NCBI GenBank assembly: GCA_965230345.1
Contig: CBDDKR010000001.1
Coordinates: 620,001-684,000, forward strand
Source: JADKBO01 sp965230345
GTDB taxonomy: Bacteria > Bacteroidota > Bacteroidia > Chitinophagales > Saprospiraceae
Direction: 5' to 3'
DNA: 64,000 nucleotides
Position numbers and translations under genes: made by a program. The notes under the pieces are model-generated. The model saw nothing but the letters and a program-made list of their open reading frames with translations, did not search any database and was not told where the DNA came from. Positions 1-8,213 of this stretch are shown in pieces. Positions within the stretch are counted from its first letter, which is position 1, and every line of letters begins with the position of its first letter.

Positions 1-2
1 TT

Positions 3-212
3 CCTTGGGAAAGTTTAGAATTAATGGCCAATGGAAGGAGTATTCCTCCATCAAATGGAGATGTATGGTCTATATTTTTGGGAAGATTCCAAAAATTAAT
101 AACAGGAGGAAATGAAGTACAGCCTCATCCCGCAATGGTATTAAAATGTCATGGAGTTTACGATACTCATTTACCTGAAAAATGGAGTCGTATAGAGTTC
201 GTCTCGATTTGA
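3..212 (+). CDS. C-terminal end of a CBM9-like carbohydrate-binding (DOMON-fold) protein, partial
   Basis: The frame is open from the first bases of the window, so only the last 69 or so residues are seen and the start lies upstream. The visible end contains PWESLEL, an FLGRFQKL stretch, HPA and the closing HGVYDTHLPEKW motif. This resembles the C-terminal strands of CBM9-like proteins found beside glycan-degradation genes in Bacteroidota. Such proteins are normally exported and bind sugars; that function is inferred from family resemblance, not from visible ligand residues. The internal ATG at 24 is not a likely start because coding similarity continues upstream of it. The family call rests on a short fragment. 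Confidence 0.5.
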   Translation, partial: PWESLELMANGRSIPPSNGDVWSIFLGRFQKLITGGNEVQPHPAMVLKCHGVYDTHLPEKWSRIEFVSI

Positions 213-424
213 TAAAACTGTGATACGGATTAGGATTGGTGAAAATGGCTTAATTGAAGTTGCAAATGAGCTTAACTAATTTAGTTCATTATTTCGAATC
301 CACTAAATAGCAGGCGGTTTATGTCTTAAGTCATTTCGATTTCGAATACTTATAAAAGGAAGCTAAACTCGGAGTGGTTTCGTTAAGAAAGTAGTCTTAT
401 GAATCCAATTAAAGCCCGTTGTAC

Positions 425-1015
425 ATGTTCAGATCGATATTTTTGTTAATAGCCTTTTTATTTCTGAATACATCATACGGTCAAGATGTAAAAACACATT
501 CTCTTTTCTTCGCTGGAGAGCTTAATCTCGGAAATTTTAGAGGTGTAGATTTTAGTGCTAATTATGCCTACAAAGAAAAGTATTCATTCAGCCTAAGAAC
601 ATCAGTTAATTTTAGAAAATCACATTCGACTCCAGATAATTATTCCAGCGGATTATTTACAGGAATTCTGACTCTAGGATTGGATTCACCAAAAGATATT
701 TTAGGGATACATTATTTTACTTTTGGTCGATTATTTAAACAGAATATTAAAGGAACGAAACGATTCAATATTCAAATTGGATTGTCTTATACAACAGTCG
801 AATATCCTTATGATTTTAATTTTGTGGGCGGGTTATTTGTTAGGAATTATACATGGAATTACAATAGAATGGGGACTATAGGTTTATTAATCAATCCCAA
901 AATAGAATACCCTAGATATAATTACATAGGATTTACTATCTCTCCTTTTATTCATATAAATCGCTATGAAGTTTTTTTTGGATTCGGATTTGGATCAATG
1001 ATTCTTTATGGATAG
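425..1015 (+). CDS. exported hypothetical protein, probably a small outer-membrane beta-barrel
   Basis: I do not recognise the family. The ATG at 425 gives a clean signal peptide (MFRSIFLLIAFLFLNTSYG, cut before Gln); a TTG two codons earlier is possible but adds nothing. The mature part, about 175 residues, alternates aromatic and polar residues in short strands and is rich in Tyr, Phe, Gly and Asn. It ends in a run of strand-like segments (FFGFGFGSMILYG), the pattern of a compact outer-membrane barrel. It stands alone with about 200 bases of non-coding sequence before it. The barrel assignment is inference from composition. Confidence 0.6.
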   Translation: MFRSIFLLIAFLFLNTSYGQDVKTHSLFFAGELNLGNFRGVDFSANYAYKEKYSFSLRTSVNFRKSHSTPDNYSSGLFTGILTLGLDSPKDILGIHYFTFGRLFKQNIKGTKRFNIQIGLSYTTVEYPYDFNFVGGLFVRNYTWNYNRMGTIGLLINPKIEYPRYNYIGFTISPFIHINRYEVFFGFGFGSMILYG

Positions 1016-1105
1016 GACTAGGTTAAATACCAGATTTGGCATTAGTGGGGCGAACTAGTATGAGAGGATTGATTACAAAATGCGATTAGTTTTGTACATT
1101 GGAAT

Positions 1106-1975
1106 ATGATATTAAAACATGTAATTCATAATGTTCCCGAATTACCCAATCCGATCCGATTACAAGAGTATGGTGTTGGAATTTTTAGCGAAGCTCTTAC
1201 TAAATCGGCCCTAAAAAAGGCATTGAAGAAAAAATATCTATTTGTTGATGGTGCAATTGCCTATTCTTCTACTTGGATCAAAGGTGGAGAAATCATCGAA
1301 TTTAAAATGCACGAAGAAGTTAGTAAAGTATTCGAATGGCCTCTTGAAATATTATTCGAAGATGAATACCTCGCTATAATCAATAAACCTGCAGGAATTC
1401 TTGTAAGTGGAAATGCGTTTCGAACCATTGCCAATGCCTTACCTCATAACTTATCATTTAGTAAAATGTCTGATGCGACACTGCCTCAACCCGTTCATAG
1501 GTTAGATTTTGCTACTACAGGAGCTTTATTGATAGGAAAAACTCATGACAGTATTAGGATACTGAATAAAATGTTTGAATTCAAAGAAATTAGTAAATCC
1601 TACTTAGCTATAACTATTGGAAAAATGATTCAATTGGGATCTATATCAGATGACATAGATATGAAGGCGTCTAGAACAGATTTCGAGGTTAAAAAGTCTA
1701 TTTCTTCATTAAAATACGATAGTTTAAACCTAGTACAACTTCATCCTCAAACAGGAAGAAGACATCAAATAAGAAAACACTTGGCGGGAATTGGTAATCC
1801 AATTTTAGGGGATAAAGATTATGGTCTAAAAGGATTAATATTAAAAGGAAAAGGATTGTTTTTACATGCTTATTCCCTTGCATTTATACATCCATTTTTA
1901 AATGAAGAAATAAGTGTCCAAGCTAAGCTTCCGCTGAAATTCAAAAAGATATTTCCAGAAACTAATATAGATTAA
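1106..1975 (+). CDS. RluA-family RNA pseudouridine synthase
   Basis: Isomerises uridine to pseudouridine in ribosomal or transfer RNA in the cytoplasm. An S4-like N-terminal part covers about residues 1-75. It is followed by the catalytic domain with the INKPAG segment (92-97), the hallmark HRLDFATTG (131-139) whose Asp134 should be the catalytic aspartate, and the RluA-type HPQTGRRHQIRKHL block near residues 213-226. Length (289 aa) is normal for the family. The RNA target cannot be read from sequence alone. The gene is monocistronic; TAGTTTTG at 1087-1094 fits the Bacteroidota -7 consensus but leaves a very short leader and has no well-spaced TTG. Confidence 0.9.
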   Translation: MILKHVIHNVPELPNPIRLQEYGVGIFSEALTKSALKKALKKKYLFVDGAIAYSSTWIKGGEIIEFKMHEEVSKVFEWPLEILFEDEYLAIINKPAGILVSGNAFRTIANALPHNLSFSKMSDATLPQPVHRLDFATTGALLIGKTHDSIRILNKMFEFKEISKSYLAITIGKMIQLGSISDDIDMKASRTDFEVKKSISSLKYDSLNLVQLHPQTGRRHQIRKHLAGIGNPILGDKDYGLKGLILKGKGLFLHAYSLAFIHPFLNEEISVQAKLPLKFKKIFPETNID

Positions 1976-2089
1976 GGAGTCATCAATGAATGATTAAGAA
2001 AGCCTTTATGGGTTCTCCATAAAGATCATTTGCATTCCTTTAGATTATAATGTACTTTTAAAACACAGAAATAACATGAAATATCCTAT

Positions 2090-3022
2090 ATGATAAAGGT
2101 TAAGTCGTTAATTTTCATTGTCTTTTACTTGGTAGTTTATATTGACAGTCACGCACAAGATGTATTTGTTTCCGAAGACAAAGAATGGACTTATGCTATG
2201 ATTGTAGGTGATGGATACGCAGAAACTGTACTTAGATATTCTCAGTTAGTAGAAGGCTTAGAAGTAGTTAATGGAAAAACATATTTTAAAATTTCCAATT
2301 CTGAGGTAGAAAAAGATTCTGATGCCGGATTGATGCGGGAAGAAGGGCAAAAAGTGTATTTTATTCCACAAGATTCAACAGAAGAAATCTTGCTTTATGA
2401 TTTTAGTTTGGATCTTGGAGATACGATTGAAGTTAATGATTGGTTAAAATCATTACCGGGATATGAATATCTGTTGGGAGATCGAATGATTGTGAATGAA
2501 ATAGATTCTATTGAAGGATTTAGTGGTGAAATGCTAAAACGAATTTATTTGAAAGGGGAAAGCTTTGGTGGTTTGACTTGGATCGAAAATTTAGGTAATT
2601 CTTATGGATCTCTTACTCGACCAAGGGGCTATCCGGCTTATGATGATCACCCCAGACCAAATTTGATGTGTGTACAGCGAGGTGAAGATATACTGTATGA
2701 AAAGATATATACAGCTTCAAATAAAAACGGAGAATTGATAGCTGCTTATGATTGTGATGGTCAGATTATGCCAAATGAAGAAGATTCGGAAGTCGAATGC
2801 AATGACGTAGCTTTTTATCCCAACCCTTTTACCCATTCACTTTTTGTAGAATCATCAGAATGTTTGGAATATATTTTTATCTACTCACCAAATGGTCATT
2901 TAATTTCAAGTATTTATCACCCAAATGATATGATCGACTTATCCCAGTTATCACAAGGTGTATATTATTTAAAGTTTGAAACCCTTGAAAAGATAGAATA
3001 CCGGTGCATATTGAAATACTGA
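2090..3022 (+). CDS. secreted protein with T9SS type A sorting domain
   Basis: The protein has a signal peptide ending near HAQ (residues 21-23), a globular part of about 210 residues, and a C-terminal sorting domain starting at YPNP (243-246) and ending in YRCILKY. It should cross the outer membrane by T9SS and be anchored or released. The globular part holds MREEGQKVYFIP and a YDFSLDLGDTIE segment. A related pattern (LRQEGQKVYKL) occurs in the protein at 34047-34940, so the two look like distant paralogues. The molecular function of this domain is not known to me. It lies 26 bases before the WYL regulator, but the products give no reason to link them. Confidence 0.75.
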   Translation: MIKVKSLIFIVFYLVVYIDSHAQDVFVSEDKEWTYAMIVGDGYAETVLRYSQLVEGLEVVNGKTYFKISNSEVEKDSDAGLMREEGQKVYFIPQDSTEEILLYDFSLDLGDTIEVNDWLKSLPGYEYLLGDRMIVNEIDSIEGFSGEMLKRIYLKGESFGGLTWIENLGNSYGSLTRPRGYPAYDDHPRPNLMCVQRGEDILYEKIYTASNKNGELIAAYDCDGQIMPNEEDSEVECNDVAFYPNPFTHSLFVESSECLEYIFIYSPNGHLISSIYHPNDMIDLSQLSQGVYYLKFETLEKIEYRCILKY

Positions 3023-3048
3023 GAGATACAAAATAATTAGGTGTAACG

Positions 3049-3756
3049 ATGGAGAAAGAGAAACCACGGCTATCTAGGTTAACCGCAATTTTGACACAAC
3101 TTCAGTCGAAGAGGATGATTACAGCGAAAGAACTTTCTCTTAGGCACGATGTAAGTATTAGGACGATTTATAGAGATATCAAGACATTAGAAAATTCTGG
3201 GATTCCAATATTAACCATTGAAGGAAAAGGTTATTCCATTATGGAAGGTTATCATTTGCCACCGGTACTATTTACAGAAGATGAGGCCAATGCCTTGATC
3301 ACAATAGAACAATTGGCCATCAAGAATAAGGATTTGTCGTTTGTTGAGAACATTTCAAGTGCAATTGAAAAAATTAAAGCAATTTTGAGATATTCCCAAA
3401 AAGGAAATGCAGACTTATTATCGGAGAGAATTTACTTCGGAGGTAATAATGCGGAAGAAAAAACGAGCAATAACTTAATGCAAATTCAATCTGCTATTAC
3501 CCGATATAGGGTATTAACCATTAATTATCTTTCTTCTGATCAAAAAGAAACTAACCGTAATATCGAACCTTTTGCCATTTACAGTATTCATGGGGACTTC
3601 TTGTTAGTCGCGTTCTGCCTATTAAGGAACAATTTTAGGCATTTCAGAATAGATCAGATAAAAGATCTTGTTGTACAAGATCAAAAATTCACCCCACACA
3701 AAATGACCATCAAAGAGTATTTTGAAAAATATGTTAAGCATCAAAATAACCCTTGA
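3049..3756 (+). CDS. HTH/WYL-domain transcriptional regulator (YafY-type)
   Basis: A winged helix-turn-helix of the HTH_11 type occupies about residues 8-62 (SIRTIYRDIKTLE is the recognition region). A linker follows, then a WYL domain over about residues 145-235 with the FLLVAFCLLR and HFRIDQI segments. WYL domains bind small ligands or nucleic acid and tune the HTH; the ligand here is unknown. Length (235 aa) is short for the family because the C-terminal extension is missing. The next gene, a DUF4345 membrane protein 60 bases downstream, is a likely target. The gap holds a TGACA-N6-TGTCA dyad overlapping this gene's stop codon. Confidence 0.85.
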   Translation: MEKEKPRLSRLTAILTQLQSKRMITAKELSLRHDVSIRTIYRDIKTLENSGIPILTIEGKGYSIMEGYHLPPVLFTEDEANALITIEQLAIKNKDLSFVENISSAIEKIKAILRYSQKGNADLLSERIYFGGNNAEEKTSNNLMQIQSAITRYRVLTINYLSSDQKETNRNIEPFAIYSIHGDFLLVAFCLLRNNFRHFRIDQIKDLVVQDQKFTPHKMTIKEYFEKYVKHQNNP

Positions 3757-3788
3757 CATAGGGCTGTCACAGAGCTATTTTACATTTG
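3754..3788 (+). promoter_or_regulatory. candidate promoter and operator before the DUF4345 gene
   Basis: TACATTTG at 3781-3788 matches the Bacteroidota -7 element TAnnTTTG. Upstream, the dyad TGACA (3754-3758), six bases, TGTCA (3765-3769) is a plausible operator for the WYL regulator encoded just before it. The TTG at 3753-3755 lies 25 bases from the -7 box, wider than the usual 19-21, so the -33 element is uncertain. Confidence 0.35.
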
Positions 3789-3816
3789 TCTTATCATTTA
3801 ATTAAAACAATCAAGG

Positions 3817-4203
3817 ATGGAAGTTTTTAAAATTATTGTACTGTCACTTTCAGGTCTATTATTATTTTTTGTCGGACTTATGCGTTTGACCAACCCTTTA
3901 AAAGCATACAAAAAGAATTCAGGAATTGAATTCACAAATGATGTGAATGTTTTAAATGAATTGCGTGGAAGTAGTGCAGTTCAGATGTTTGCTGGAATTA
4001 TTGTTTTACTTGGAATAGTGCTTCAGAAAGTAACCTTAATTTCGTTCTGCATTGCTATTTTATACTTTATTGGGTTTGCTTTGGGAAGACTTTTAAGTTT
4101 TTCTTCAGATGGGAAACCCAATAAGTTAATTGTGCAAGGATTATGGTTCGAAATAGTTTTTGGTATTACGAACTTAGCTTGTCTTTATTTGACATGGAAC
4201 TAA
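3817..4203 (+). CDS. DUF4345-type inner-membrane protein
   Basis: This is a 128-residue protein made of about four hydrophobic helices (roughly 3-23, 54-72, 74-92, 105-125) with a polar loop (NPLKAYKKNSGIEF) after the first. Pattern and length fit the DUF4345 family of small four-helix membrane proteins, whose biochemical role is unknown. It follows the WYL regulator on the same strand and a candidate promoter lies in the gap. It is therefore probably controlled by that regulator but separately transcribed. Confidence 0.7.
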   Translation: MEVFKIIVLSLSGLLLFFVGLMRLTNPLKAYKKNSGIEFTNDVNVLNELRGSSAVQMFAGIIVLLGIVLQKVTLISFCIAILYFIGFALGRLLSFSSDGKPNKLIVQGLWFEIVFGITNLACLYLTWN

Positions 4204-4366
4204 AAATTATTGCTTAAGAGATGTTGATATTTCTGCTCAAGTTCGATTTGAATTGAAGATGAATAAAACTAGAGGTGTTCCAATTTAAGTTTATTTACAC
4301 TAATTTACATTAATTGAGTATTGGGTATTATGCCTTCATGTAGCTTTGATAAAAATCTTATTCATT

Positions 4367-5419
4367 ATGAAATTTCTTAAGAATCAATCATTGTTACTCG
4401 TTTGCCTTTTAACGTGTATACTAGTTCAATCTGTCAATGCTCAAAATGACCCTTTATTGTCTGCGTTGAATTCGAATTGTAAAAATTCTGATGCGCAGAT
4501 AGCTAAATATGTACGCAATATTCATCAGGATAAAAATGGAAACCTTTGGTTTGGAACGAACCGGTATGGTGTAGCTCATTACGATGGAAATAAAGTGTCT
4601 TATTATTCTGTTGATCAAGGTTTTCACGGATATCAGATTACAGGCATCACTGAAGGCCAAGATCAAAGCCTATGGTTTGCTACGGACCAAGGAATTGTGC
4701 AGTATGATTGGTCAAATAAAAAGAATGGAAGTAAGTGTTTTACCAATTATTCTGATGAGCAAATATTCGGAGGACTGAGGTTTTGGAGCGTATTTGCAGA
4801 TAGTAAGAATCAGATTTGGGCAGGATCGTCGAGAGGTGTTTTTCGTTTTAATGGAGAGGAGTGGGAAAGCTTTGAATTACCCATTACAGAATCTGAAACG
4901 GGTGATTTTATAACTAAAACTACAAGCTGGTCTATTATTGAAGATCGAATGGGAAATATATGGATTTGTACTAATGGATATGGAGTCTTCAAATTTGATG
5001 GCTATTTATTTGCTCAGTATACGGAGAAAGACGGACTTACAGATAACCATGTGGATGTTGTGATCGAAGATAGCCAAGGAGATATGTGGTTTGGAACTCG
5101 TTTTGGAGGTGTAAGCAGATATGATGGTAAAAAATTTATCAATTATACTTCAAATGATAGTATAGGAAATGATGAAGTATGTGCACTATATGAAGACAAA
5201 AGAGGAAACATTTGGTTTAGTTCTGAAGGGTATGGAGTATACCGTTACAATGGAAGTTCCTTTACCAATTACAGTAAAAACCAAGGATTAAATGTATTGG
5301 CAGTACAGACCATTTTTGAAGATAATGCTGGACGATTATTTGTAGGAGGTGGAGGTGGACTTTATAGGTTTAATGGAGAGGGTTTTATTAATGTAAAAAG
5401 GAATGGTCCCTGGTATTGA
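4367..5419 (+). CDS. exported two-component-regulator-type beta-propeller, stand-alone
   Basis: The ATG at 4367 gives a standard signal peptide ending NAQ; the upstream TTG at 4346 would only lengthen the N-terminus. The rest consists of seven Reg_prop repeats of the type EDxxGNxWFGTxxxGVxxYDGxxFxxYT, enough for a complete seven-bladed propeller. These propellers are normally the periplasmic sensor half of hybrid two-component systems. Here the protein stops after the last blade at residue 350, with no membrane helix, kinase or HTH region and no kinase gene beside it. It could be a free extracytoplasmic binding protein. The ligand is unknown. Confidence 0.8.
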   Translation: MKFLKNQSLLLVCLLTCILVQSVNAQNDPLLSALNSNCKNSDAQIAKYVRNIHQDKNGNLWFGTNRYGVAHYDGNKVSYYSVDQGFHGYQITGITEGQDQSLWFATDQGIVQYDWSNKKNGSKCFTNYSDEQIFGGLRFWSVFADSKNQIWAGSSRGVFRFNGEEWESFELPITESETGDFITKTTSWSIIEDRMGNIWICTNGYGVFKFDGYLFAQYTEKDGLTDNHVDVVIEDSQGDMWFGTRFGGVSRYDGKKFINYTSNDSIGNDEVCALYEDKRGNIWFSSEGYGVYRYNGSSFTNYSKNQGLNVLAVQTIFEDNAGRLFVGGGGGLYRFNGEGFINVKRNGPWY

Positions 5420-5451
5420 CTCTCTAAGGAATTATATTAAACTATTTATTG

Positions 5452-5510
5452 GAAGATGTGTTTACGAGGAAGTATACTCTCGTTTTACACAAATCTGGAC
5501 CTACATCTTC
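5452..5510 (+). terminator. two-tier hairpin after the propeller gene
   Basis: GAAGATGT (5452-5459) pairs with ACATCTTC (5503-5510). Inside it, ACGAG (5464-5468) pairs with CTCGT (5479-5483), flanked by TGTG/CACA. No long T tract follows, so it may be a processing or stabilising structure rather than an intrinsic terminator. Confidence 0.35.
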
Positions 5511-5615
5511 AATACCTGTAAATCTAAAATATTCGAATAAATGTTTGATAATTCATGTTACCCTATTTTGATTTAGACATTTGTTTACCCATAAAAAACA
5601 TCAAATCAATATAAT

Positions 5616-6050
5616 ATGAATTATACATTAAGCAATAGGATTCATAGATCCTTGGATGAAGTCGCTGAAAAATTTGCTGATCCTGAGGCTGTACATCATT
5701 GGATGGAAGGTCTGCAAAAAGTAGAACGTGTATCTGGAACACCTGGAAAAGTTGGAGCAAAAAGTAATTTTCACTATAGATTCAATAATAAAGAGATGGT
5801 CATTTGTGAAACCATTTTGGAAGAAAACCTACCTAATCAAATGAAATTTTCCTTCGATAGCTCCATGGGACGGAATATTGTTGAAATATGTTTTGAACCA
5901 ATCAGCGAAAATGAAGTAAAACAAATTAATAATACAGCAATAGAATTAAAAGGAGCTATGCGGTTTTTAGGTTTCTTATTCAAAGGAGTGTTCAAGAAGC
6001 AATCACTGAAATATATGATTGCCTTCAAGGAGTACGTCGAAAATAGTTAA
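5616..6050 (+). CDS. SRPBCC-superfamily (START/polyketide-cyclase-like) protein
   Basis: This is a 144-residue cytosolic protein with the helix-grip signature: an N-terminal strand (MNYTLSNRIHRS), a short helix pair with HHWMEGL, the strand/turn GTPGKVGAKSNF, and a long C-terminal helix (about 115-142, KQSLKYMIAFKEYVEN). SRPBCC proteins form a deep hydrophobic pocket for lipids or aromatic molecules, and many have no known ligand. No catalytic residue can be proposed. It is monocistronic, with 195 bases of non-coding sequence before it. Confidence 0.7.
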   Translation: MNYTLSNRIHRSLDEVAEKFADPEAVHHWMEGLQKVERVSGTPGKVGAKSNFHYRFNNKEMVICETILEENLPNQMKFSFDSSMGRNIVEICFEPISENEVKQINNTAIELKGAMRFLGFLFKGVFKKQSLKYMIAFKEYVENS

Positions 6051-6143
6051 GTGAATGTTTAAGATGGATAATGAACAAGTTTAAACTAAACACTAAATAA
6101 CTCTTTGCTACCATTAATATAAATTGTAAACATTATGGATGAG

Positions 6144-6181
6144 TTTCTTCAAGAAGAAATAGATTTTATTTGTAACAAATA
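6144..6181 (+). promoter_or_regulatory. two adjacent perfect dyads upstream of the serine hydrolase
   Basis: TTTCTTC-AA-GAAGAAA (6144-6159) and TATTTGT-A-ACAAATA (6167-6181) lie 37-74 bases before the start at 6218. Their centres are about 22 bases apart, two helical turns. They may be operators or parts of the upstream gene's 3' end; no cognate regulator is visible. Confidence 0.3.
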
Positions 6182-6217
6182 GGTTCTAGGTATGTCTTTA
6201 TAGAAACGAATTACTTA

Positions 6218-7604
6218 ATGTACAGAATAATTAGTACTCTTTTGTCGGTTTTAATGGTTGGTTCTGTGTTCTCACAATCTAAATCAATTGAACTGGACAG
6301 TATATTTTCGCTTCTTCATGAAAATGGACGATTTAATGGATCTATTCTTATAGCGGAAAAGGGTAAACCCATATTTGCAAAAAGTATTGGGCTGGCAGAT
6401 ACAGAAAAATCTGAATTGTTAAGCAATACAAGCATTTATAAGTTGAATTCAATTACAAAACAATTCACAGCCATGGGCATAATTATTTTGAAAAGCAATG
6501 GGAAAATTGGTTTAGAAGATAACTTGTCTAAATACGTCCCAGAACTCAAATTTTATGAAACAGTTACGATTCGACACTTATTGACTCATACTCATGGAAT
6601 TCCAGATTATAATGACCTTTTTGAAGAATACTGGGATAAAACGAAAATAGCATCCAACAGCGATATTTTAAAGCTCTATCAACAATTTATGCCTGAAGCT
6701 CTTTTTAATCCAGGAGAAAAGTTCAATTATGGAGGTATTGGTTATGAGCTATTGGCTATTATTATCGAACGAATATCGAATCAAACGTATGGAGACTATC
6801 TGACGGAAAACGTTTTTACTCCTCTGAATATGACAAATACTTTCGATTACCATAGATTTAAAAACACTGTGATTCCAACAGAAATAGCAAGAGGTTATGT
6901 TTATTCTGACAGTTTGAAGAGACATGAAAAACCAGAGTTATTAACTCAGCACTCTGAAGTCGTATGGGGCAATGGTATCTATGGCTCAGGAAATATACAC
7001 AACCATATTTGACATGCTAAAATGGGATAGGGCTTTGTATAATAGAGATTTTATTTCTCAAGAAGACTTAGATTTAATGTATAGTCCAACGGAATTAAAT
7101 GATGGAACTCAAATCAATTATGGTTTTGGATGGTGGATTGGTGAAAGAGAAACGATTGGTAAAGTTGTTTATCATGCAGGAAATTCCAATGGATTTGAAA
7201 CATATTTTGAACGGCATTTGGATAGCAATAAGACAATAATAGTTTTACAAAATTTTGATGCAACTACACCCGCAATAAAATCCATTGAAGCAATATTATA
7301 TGACAAACCACTTGACTTTGTTGTGTCAAGAAATGAAATTGAATTACCAGTGGAACTACTAATTGAGTTAGAAGGAAATTATGCGATCAATGACGATTTT
7401 GTTTTTAATGTTTATCGAAAAAAACAAAGATTGTATGTACAACTTACTGGACAAAGTGCTCTTGAGATGTTTGCAGAATCAAATAAGACTTTTTTCGCAA
7501 AAAAGGTTGACGTTCAGTTTGAGTTTATTCGGAATCAAAACAATAAAGTGATTCAAATGAATGTATTTCAGAATGGTCATAAAATGGAAGCTATTAGAAA
7601 GTGA
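6218..7604 (+). pseudogene. serine hydrolase (beta-lactamase/class C fold), frameshifted
   Basis: The exported enzyme (signal peptide ending VFSQ) begins at 6218. It carries the nucleophile motif SITK (residues 78-81, Ser78/Lys81) and a YGG at 171-173, where the family usually has YxN. The frame ends at a stop at 7010-7012. The rest of the fold continues in the +1 frame, with IYTTIFDMLKWDRAL, an HAG motif in place of KTG, and an extra C-terminal beta domain up to 7604. Removing one A from the AAA at 6991-6993 gives a continuous GSGIYTTIF junction, which is what the family shows. It is either a real one-base insertion or a sequencing error. The Gly at the YxN Asn position would be unusual even if the frame were intact. 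Confidence 0.8.
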
Positions 7605-7701
7605 TTTTATTATTATTACTGATAATATCATTGACACAAAGCAGCATTATGTTTAATTAGAGTTTGGACATAGCACTATTATATACCAAAATTTAACTAC
7701 C

Positions 7702-8127
7702 ATGGCAGGCTTAGCTACTAAAGAGTCACAAAGGAGTGTGCAAGAATTTATCGATAATATAACAAATGATTCTAAGAAAGAGGATAGTAAAGTTTTACTC
7801 GATTTAATTCAAAGAATTACCGGTAAGGAGCCCAAAGTCTGGGGCAATGAAAAGGTTCCATTTTTTATTATTGGGTTTGGAAAATATAGCTATTCAAGAA
7901 AGAAAGGAAAAGAAGTGTTCGAATGGTTTAACGTTGGATTTGCACCAAGAAATATTAAGTTGACACTTTATCTCAATTTTGATCTCAATGAAGAAACTCA
8001 ACTGTTGAATGAATTAGGCAAGTGTAAGTGGGGAAAAGGATGTCTGTATATTAATAAGTTGAAGGATATCAAGGTTGATGTCCTAGAAAAACTAATTGAA
8101 AAAAGTAAAGAAGCCAAATGGCATTGA
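7702..8127 (+). CDS. DUF1801 (YdhG-like) protein
   Basis: This is a 141-residue cytosolic protein with the DUF1801 pattern: an N-terminal helix (VQEFIDNIT), a helix with LLDLIQRITGKEPKVWG, a GFGKYSYSRKKGKE turn, the WFNVGFAPRNIKLTLYL core strands, and a closing helix VLEKLIEKSKEA. The family shares the iron-chaperone frataxin-like fold of YdhG but has no established reaction. Length is typical. It stands alone between two exported-protein genes. Confidence 0.8.
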   Translation: MAGLATKESQRSVQEFIDNITNDSKKEDSKVLLDLIQRITGKEPKVWGNEKVPFFIIGFGKYSYSRKKGKEVFEWFNVGFAPRNIKLTLYLNFDLNEETQLLNELGKCKWGKGCLYINKLKDIKVDVLEKLIEKSKEAKWH

Positions 8128-8213
8128 AAGCGATTTTGGTGAAAATCGGTTAAAATGAAATTATGTTGTCTCAAATAGTATTGATACTTTTAAATTCTAA
8201 AAACAACAACAAT

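Noticed and set aside
211..279. Short open stretch after the CBM9-like gene (DKTVIRIRIGENGLIEV)
   Set aside because: No start codon, no ribosome site and only 22 codons. It may be a remnant, but nothing supports a gene.
5340..5360. GGAGGTGGAGGTGG-type short repeat
   Set aside because: It encodes the glycine run of the last propeller blade and is explained by the protein.
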